Position numbers and translations under genes: made by a program. The notes below the pieces were generated by a model. That model had not been told where the DNA came from, did no database searches, and was given only the letters and a program-made list of their open reading frames with translations. This document shows positions 61,001 to 64,000 of a stretch of DNA of 64,000 nucleotides, piece after piece (the first letter of the stretch is position 1; the number at the start of each line of letters is the position of its first letter). The DNA is from VXPQ01 sp965248175 (lineage in GTDB: Bacteria; Bacteroidota; Rhodothermia; Rhodothermales; VXPQ01), in NCBI GenBank assembly GCA_965248175.1, contig OZ252093.1, forward strand, positions 2,356,001-2,420,000, written 5' to 3'.

Positions 61001-61430
61001 TTCCCCTATTCAGATCGCGGATTCAGAGGAGTTGTATGTAACCGTTCTTACGCCTGACGAATTGGAAGAAGATACCTGTTCGAACTATGCGCTGGGCAAG
61101 AGTGAATCGTATACCGAAACGCTTGCATCGGACGCCGATTTGCTCGAATCCGATACAAGCATTCCCGAAACCTATGCGCTGAAGAAAAACTTTCCCAATC
61201 CCTTCAATCCGTCTACGGAGATTCTGTTCGACCTTCCGGAAGATGCGATGGTGTCGCTCGTCGTATACGATGTGCTGGGCAGAGAGGTGGCCCGTCTCGT
61301 GCAGAAAGAATTGCCTGCTGGCACGCACCGCGCACGATTCGACGCCGGGAATCTTCCGAGCGGCGTCTATTTCTACAGAATACAGGCCGGCGATTTCCAC
61401 AGTACGAATCGTATGACCCTCCTCAAATAG
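58035..61430 (+). CDS. Secreted T9SS cargo, possibly a heparinase II/III-like polysaccharide lyase
   Basis: The 1131-residue protein has a signal peptide (LLLSLLIYMAQPALA) and a helical N-terminal half with an (alpha/alpha) toroid look, including YFWAEGPYYFHLALGQ. A beta-rich centre follows, with RQEVIVRRKIANRTHYILLN and GEGHEQGDQMQLLYYVDDLSYLVDSGYD. The HxxGDxLxLxYY...DSGY pattern recalls the beta-sheet domain of heparinase II/III-like lyases, where the His and Tyr take part in cleavage of uronic-acid polymers. A PKD-like stretch (PSGGKPPYSYSWSYYR) precedes the T9SS domain (LKKNFPNPFNPSTEI ... RMTLLK). The middle of the gene is visibly more AT-rich than the surroundings, a hint of transfer. 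Family assignment is tentative; the secretion signals are clear. Confidence 0.6.
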   Translation: MKYSATTRTATLLLSLLIYMAQPALAQSQTVVVDCLPPDSGGGNDRFLNYLPHAIKHPSLSLNGFDCAESSETNCNIGYGLKQVLEEVYSPNADATTKAIFQKIINKSNESLSPSTSRGNISSNTVRLQSRGFVALAAYVLDNNDYDPTTLNPVLPSASAAVNAFRTALLNTTSWKINTDHDDDGIKWAMPVTSVARAMDFYLALENAYKHYDPAEYTNVNSTSLLSSTEKTDLMNEYTSLIDKLEDLRNIRVAGITVFDRYNGEPGNAPLKMQVAIGYATLVWQQGPLLPGSALSWKVRRSKISTFLGRAFKAAGAEAGTDRHKHWRYQSDDGKYFWAEGPYYFHLALGQVIPFWHAARINSLLSRIDDRHPGSQKPVIHSYGFNNPFEEHWFLRPLHWLADLSTPDGKTPPLDDGNKHIMYNIGPLRWSSAYGDGSVGNKFAWIGKKMNSSSFRADLHPVEIAIPRTSVPSSNPLDEVVGNTFANRQSGDNVSGRDADYGRQEVIVRRKIANRTHYILLNGESGDAIERGEGHEQGDQMQLLYYVDDLSYLVDSGYDKPRSGFEFPGDVWDRSTWNNYTDHNVMILEPDATYWRNNNGGVRSPFWNVADGNRAHSEHQDVNEIYRQTYGNIDLLSAQIGLKAKARISNLSASGYHVFGNYYRNVLFIRDEEYPYLVDINAVSRVGDRTNWYEMYYHGNSNTVLDVTYYGDAVARQWVNIHRSEPSLSPTYSASNRLYIQPFTVERTHYDVIESDKIRESYVPGQARGAGVDIKRLLINGNNFPDDDNSKKHFTTVAFIRPHSNAGDPNKRAREYNDLPSEGNRAWQYYTWLRDSGTVDVVVSRSAAYYANPSSGSRLHFPVPEADSFYLQLQRHLNYGFVRLTKQNGIWDIDPSFQLNLEKSELRVTLSHPSNPNCIELTGESYTWNFVASPSGGKPPYSYSWSYYRICDEPSCNAWHHNVGDTQTIGYNPEYAADFKIRVRVTDSFSPIQIADSEELYVTVLTPDELEEDTCSNYALGKSESYTETLASDADLLESDTSIPETYALKKNFPNPFNPSTEILFDLPEDAMVSLVVYDVLGREVARLVQKELPAGTHRARFDAGNLPSGVYFYRIQAGDFHSTNRMTLLK

Positions 61431-61493
61431 CAGGTCAACTCTATACGTGTCTTGCCTTGCCTCCGTCCTGAGACTACACGTTATCCTTAATCC

Positions 61494-61703
61494 TTACTTC
61501 AGGAAAGTTACCTGCCTGGACGCTACGAATGAACCGGTTTGTAACCGATAGAGGTAGACTCCGCTGTACAAATGCGACGCGTCAAAAACGACGCGGTGAT
61601 AGCCCGCTTCCCGGTAACCATCTACCAGGCGAGCCACTTCCCGGCCCAAGACATCATACACCACCAGTTCCACGTCCGCGCTTTCGGGTAAGCTATACGG
61701 GCC
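61494..61703 (-). pseudogene. Relic of a T9SS C-terminal sorting domain
   Basis: On the minus strand this stretch encodes YSLPESADVELVVYDVLGRE, VARLVDGYREAGYHRVVFDA, SHLYSGVYLYRLQ and ends VTFLK with a TAA stop at 61494. That is the second half of a T9SS sorting domain, related to the one just upstream on the other strand. The NYPNPF half and the whole cargo are missing; homology stops about 90 bp before a MITE-like element. A T9SS cargo gene was probably destroyed here by insertion or deletion. Confidence 0.75.
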
Positions 61704-61790
61704 CGTCCATAGAGATATATACGCCGTGCGCCTTGAGGGCTCAGTGGCCCCTGGGGGCCGACAGGGCCTTCACGGCCAAGCAACATTTAA

Positions 61791-62047
61791 GGATACTCTG
61801 ATCAAAACCACTTCGCTCAGCACTTCACTTTCGCGCATAAAGGACGTCATGATTCCATCGTTGAAATCAGCGAGAAACACTGCGGATTCGGAGCATCGCG
61901 GTCGGGAAGTGCCCTTCGGGAGGGTGCGAGGGGCACGCTGGCCGCGTCATTCCTCATTATGTGGGGCCTGCTGCCACACTGCTTCGTCATTCCTTGCCAG
62001 CGCACCCCTCTCACCCTCTGATCTTTGCGGACTTAATCAGAGTATCC
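61791..62047. mobile_element. MITE-like 257-bp segment with IS5-type ends
   Basis: GGATACTCTGATCA (61791-61804) and TAATCAGAGTATCC (62034-62047) are inverted repeats matching the right end of the adjacent IS5-family element. The interior has no gene. It contains a long imperfect stem: GAGGGTGCGAGGGG...GCTGGC near 61918-61941 pairs with a matching stretch near 61997-62020. TTAA precedes it. It is probably mobilised by the neighbouring transposase. Confidence 0.65.
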
Positions 62048-62051
62048 TAAA

Positions 62052-63234
62052 GGAAGTTCTGATCAATCCATCACTGGGAGTCGAATTGAAGATTCGAGAC
62101 AGGGGAAGGGTGATTTCAGGTTGGACAGGGGCCGTCAGGGGTCGGATTCAAGGCCGAATCTACGATATTGTTGCGTTTTAGCGCCCCGGACGCCTCAAAA
62201 CGGGGCGCCCGGGCGTACCTATCCCGCGACCGCTATCAATTTCTTGCGCGCCATGTAGAAATTCGCCAGCGCAAACAGCGTATAGACCTGCGCCGCGTTC
62301 TTGCGCAACCCCCGGTAGCGCGTCTTGCGGTAGCCCCAAAGATGCTTGACCACCCCGAAGGGATGCTCTACGCGCGCACGAGTGCGGTTGCTCTTGCGAT
62401 TGAACGAAGCGTCCGCACATGTCAGTTTCCTGCCTCTGGCCGCCTTGCGCAGCACCCGCCAGGCGACGCCTTGCGACTCGGCCTGCTCCTTGCGCTTTCG
62501 GCACGCGTAGCCCTTGTCGCCGTAAATCTCCTTCTCCTCGCCGTGAAGACACTGCTCCATCATCGTCACGTCGTGCACGTTCGCCGCCGTTACCTCTACG
62601 CTGTGCACATAGCCCTGCGTGTCCGTGCCGATATGCGCTTTCATCCCGAAATGCCACTTGTTCGCCTTGCGAGTAGACTGCATCTGAGGATCGCGCTGAC
62701 CGGAGCGGTTCTTCGTAGACGTCGGAGCAGAAACGATCGTCGCGTCCACGATGCTGCCCTCGCGAACCATGACGCCACGAGAACGAAGGTGCTTGCCGCT
62801 AATCGACAAAAGCGTCTTCGTCAACTCGCGCTCTTCGAGCCAGTGACGAAACTTGCATATCGTCGTCTCGTCCGGCGCGTAGCCCGCCTCCAGACGAGCG
62901 AAACGACGCATCGCAATATTGTCGTGCAGGGCGTCTTCCATGCCCGGATCCGAATGCCCGAACCATTGCTGCATGAAGTAGATTCGAAGCATCGCCTCAA
63001 GACCGACCGGAGGACGACCCTTGGCGCCCTTCGGATAGAAAGGCGCTAATTCCGAGAGAAAAACCTTCCAGGGAAGCACCGCATCCATCTGCTCCAAAAA
63101 TCGCTGGTTACGCGTCTTTCTGGTCCGGCTTTGGTAGGTCACGTCCTCGAATGAAAACTGGAGCATCGGATTTTCCTCGCTTGGGGATAGACTATATCGT
63201 AAAGATAATAAACCGGTCGTTAATCAGAGTATCC
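62052..63234 (-). mobile_element. IS5-family insertion sequence
   Basis: The 1183-bp element has ends GGAAGTTCTGATCA (62052-62065) and TAATCAGAGTATCC (63221-63234), imperfect inverted repeats. TTAA follows the right end; taaa precedes the left end, which touches the MITE-like segment. The MITE-plus-IS pair as a whole is flanked by TTAA on both sides. One transposase gene is inside. The 62052-62218 portion is non-coding and rich in GC stems. Confidence 0.8.
62219..63166 (-). CDS. IS5-family DDE transposase
   Basis: The 315-residue transposase begins MLQFSFEDVTYQSR and contains the N-terminal DUF772-type domain (GRPPVGLEAMLRIYFMQQWFG). The DDE core has Asp in REGSIVDATIVSAP, Asp in EIYGDKGYACRKR and Glu in RTRARVEHPFGVVK. 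The C-terminus (YRGLRKNAAQVYTLFALANF) is typical of the IS5 group. All catalytic motifs are intact, so the element may be active and able to move the neighbouring MITE-like segment. Confidence 0.93.
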   Translation of the reverse strand: MLQFSFEDVTYQSRTRKTRNQRFLEQMDAVLPWKVFLSELAPFYPKGAKGRPPVGLEAMLRIYFMQQWFGHSDPGMEDALHDNIAMRRFARLEAGYAPDETTICKFRHWLEERELTKTLLSISGKHLRSRGVMVREGSIVDATIVSAPTSTKNRSGQRDPQMQSTRKANKWHFGMKAHIGTDTQGYVHSVEVTAANVHDVTMMEQCLHGEEKEIYGDKGYACRKRKEQAESQGVAWRVLRKAARGRKLTCADASFNRKSNRTRARVEHPFGVVKHLWGYRKTRYRGLRKNAAQVYTLFALANFYMARKKLIAVAG

Positions 63235-63265
63235 TTAACATGATAATGGCGAAGAATTCCATTCC

Positions 63266-64000
63266 CTACCCGAACACCCCCACCGCCTTGCGAATCCGCC
63301 GTACACAGGTATCCCTGCCCAGCACCGCCATCATCTCAAACAGGCTCGGCCCGCCGGGGACGCCGCTCACGGCAAGGCGAATCGGATGAATGATGCGCCC
63401 TGCCCCTGCGCCTCGCTCTTCGGCAAGCGCCCGTAGCATCGCTTCGGCCTGCGCCGCATCAAAAGCGGAGGCAGCCTCCAGCCGATCCGCATACGTGCTC
63501 AAAAGCTCTGCCGAGTCCGCCTTCCACCTCTTCTTGACAGCTACCTCATCATACGTAGCCGGATCTTCGAAGAAATACCCCCCTATTTCCGCAAGATCCT
63601 TCGAAAAGGCGATACGGGGCTGCATGAGCGCGGCTATCCGGCGCTGGCGTTCTTCGTTCTCGAAAAAACTGATCATCGAAGCACTGCGACTGTCTCGAAG
63701 ATAGGGCCCTGCACGCTCCAGCAACTGATCGACGGAAAATCCCCGAACGTACTGCTGGTTGAACCAGTTGAGCTTGTTCACATCGAATTGCACGCCGCCG
63801 CCGCTGATCCGATCGAGTGAGAAAATCTCCGCCATCTCGTCGAGCGAAAACAGCTCCCTGTCATCGCCGGGATTCCACCCGAGAAGCGCCAGGAAGTTGA
63901 CGACGGCCTCCGGTTCGTACCCGGCCTCCCGGCATTGCTCGACGGTTACGGGCAGGCCCTGCGTTTCGGCATGCCGCTTGGACAATTTTCCCTTGCCGCC
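63266..64000 (-). CDS. gltX: Glutamyl-tRNA synthetase, C-terminal part (runs off the window)
   Basis: At the window edge the sequence reads GGKGKLSKRHAETQGLPV, the KMSKS-type motif (KLSKR) of GluRS. It is followed by YEPEAVVNFLALLGWNPGDDRELFSLDEM, FDVNKLNWFNQQYV, and the all-helical anticodon-binding domain through IHPIRLAVSGVPGGPSLFEMMAVLG. These features mark a discriminating bacterial GltX. The catalytic Rossmann half lies outside the window. With glnS also present, the organism appears to charge Gln-tRNA directly. The stop is 31 bp from the IS5 right end. Confidence 0.95.
   Translation of the reverse strand, partial: GGKGKLSKRHAETQGLPVTVEQCREAGYEPEAVVNFLALLGWNPGDDRELFSLDEMAEIFSLDRISGGGVQFDVNKLNWFNQQYVRGFSVDQLLERAGPYLRDSRSASMISFFENEERQRRIAALMQPRIAFSKDLAEIGGYFFEDPATYDEVAVKKRWKADSAELLSTYADRLEAASAFDAAQAEAMLRALAEERGAGAGRIIHPIRLAVSGVPGGPSLFEMMAVLGRDTCVRRIRKAVGVFG

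Noticed and set aside
62168..63049. Plus-strand frame opposite the IS5 transposase
   Set aside because: Arg-rich antisense reading of a well-supported DDE transposase gene.

Overview
The window is a GC-rich bacterial chromosome segment, probably a metagenome-derived or draft genome from the Rhodothermota/Bacteroidota side of the tree. The main support is a set of secreted giants that end in a type IX secretion (T9SS) C-terminal sorting domain with the NYPNPF signature (S8 protease-LRR protein, a second LRR protein, a lyase-like protein, and a broken fourth copy). The Bacteroidota-like PGD motif in HemA agrees with this. The taxonomic call is inference; no rRNA gene is present.

Layout. 1-2.4 kb: start of a large restriction helicase running off the left edge, a small membrane protein, and a tyrosine recombinase behind a textbook sigma-70 promoter with an operator-like dyad, followed by a deleted IS3 remnant. 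2.4-6.3 kb: an S8 protease with about 20 plant-type LRR units, broken by a 2-bp insertion inside a duplicated repeat block. 6.5-14.7 kb: miaA, a TetR repressor behind three near-identical operators, an operon of GT4 glycosyltransferase / RsbW-like kinase / glycosyltransferase-methyltransferase fusion, and a GlnRS with a YqeY-like tail. 14.9-18.0 kb: three abutting genes for envelope or secreted proteins. 18.2-19.4 kb: a complete IS3-family element with a canonical -1 frameshift signal.

19.5-40.2 kb is mostly core metabolism: VOC / asparaginase / DinB cassette, MalK-type ABC ATPase divergent from a LacI regulator, purC, moaE-moaD, a LolC/E-type permease, 1-pyrroline-5-carboxylate dehydrogenase, a DapB-like dehydrogenase, thiE, hemA-hemC-hemD, two peptidases, osmC and proB-proA. 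40.5-44.5 kb: an IS481 element inserted exactly at the stop codon of a 1017-residue LRR protein. 44.9-53.2 kb: meaB, a fused methylmalonyl-CoA mutase, a SpoU methylase, cmk, and an rpsA with an acidic head and a Lys/Ala-rich tail.

53.3-63.2 kb is accessory: a perfect 44-bp palindrome built from the tip of the IS3 end, a 16-unit cadherin/Ig-like repeat protein, a more AT-rich secreted lyase-like protein, a T9SS-domain relic, and a MITE-like segment abutting an IS5-family element. The window ends inside gltX.

Three processes stand out: expansion of tandem-repeat surface proteins (LRR and cadherin-like arrays with exact duplications), repeated IS activity next to those genes, and gene fusions in otherwise ordinary enzymes. 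No rRNA, tRNA or CRISPR was recognised. No completely new multi-gene system could be demonstrated; the strongest candidates for new biology are the LRR/cadherin cargo genes, the 14.9-18.0 kb envelope operon and the IS-derived palindrome.
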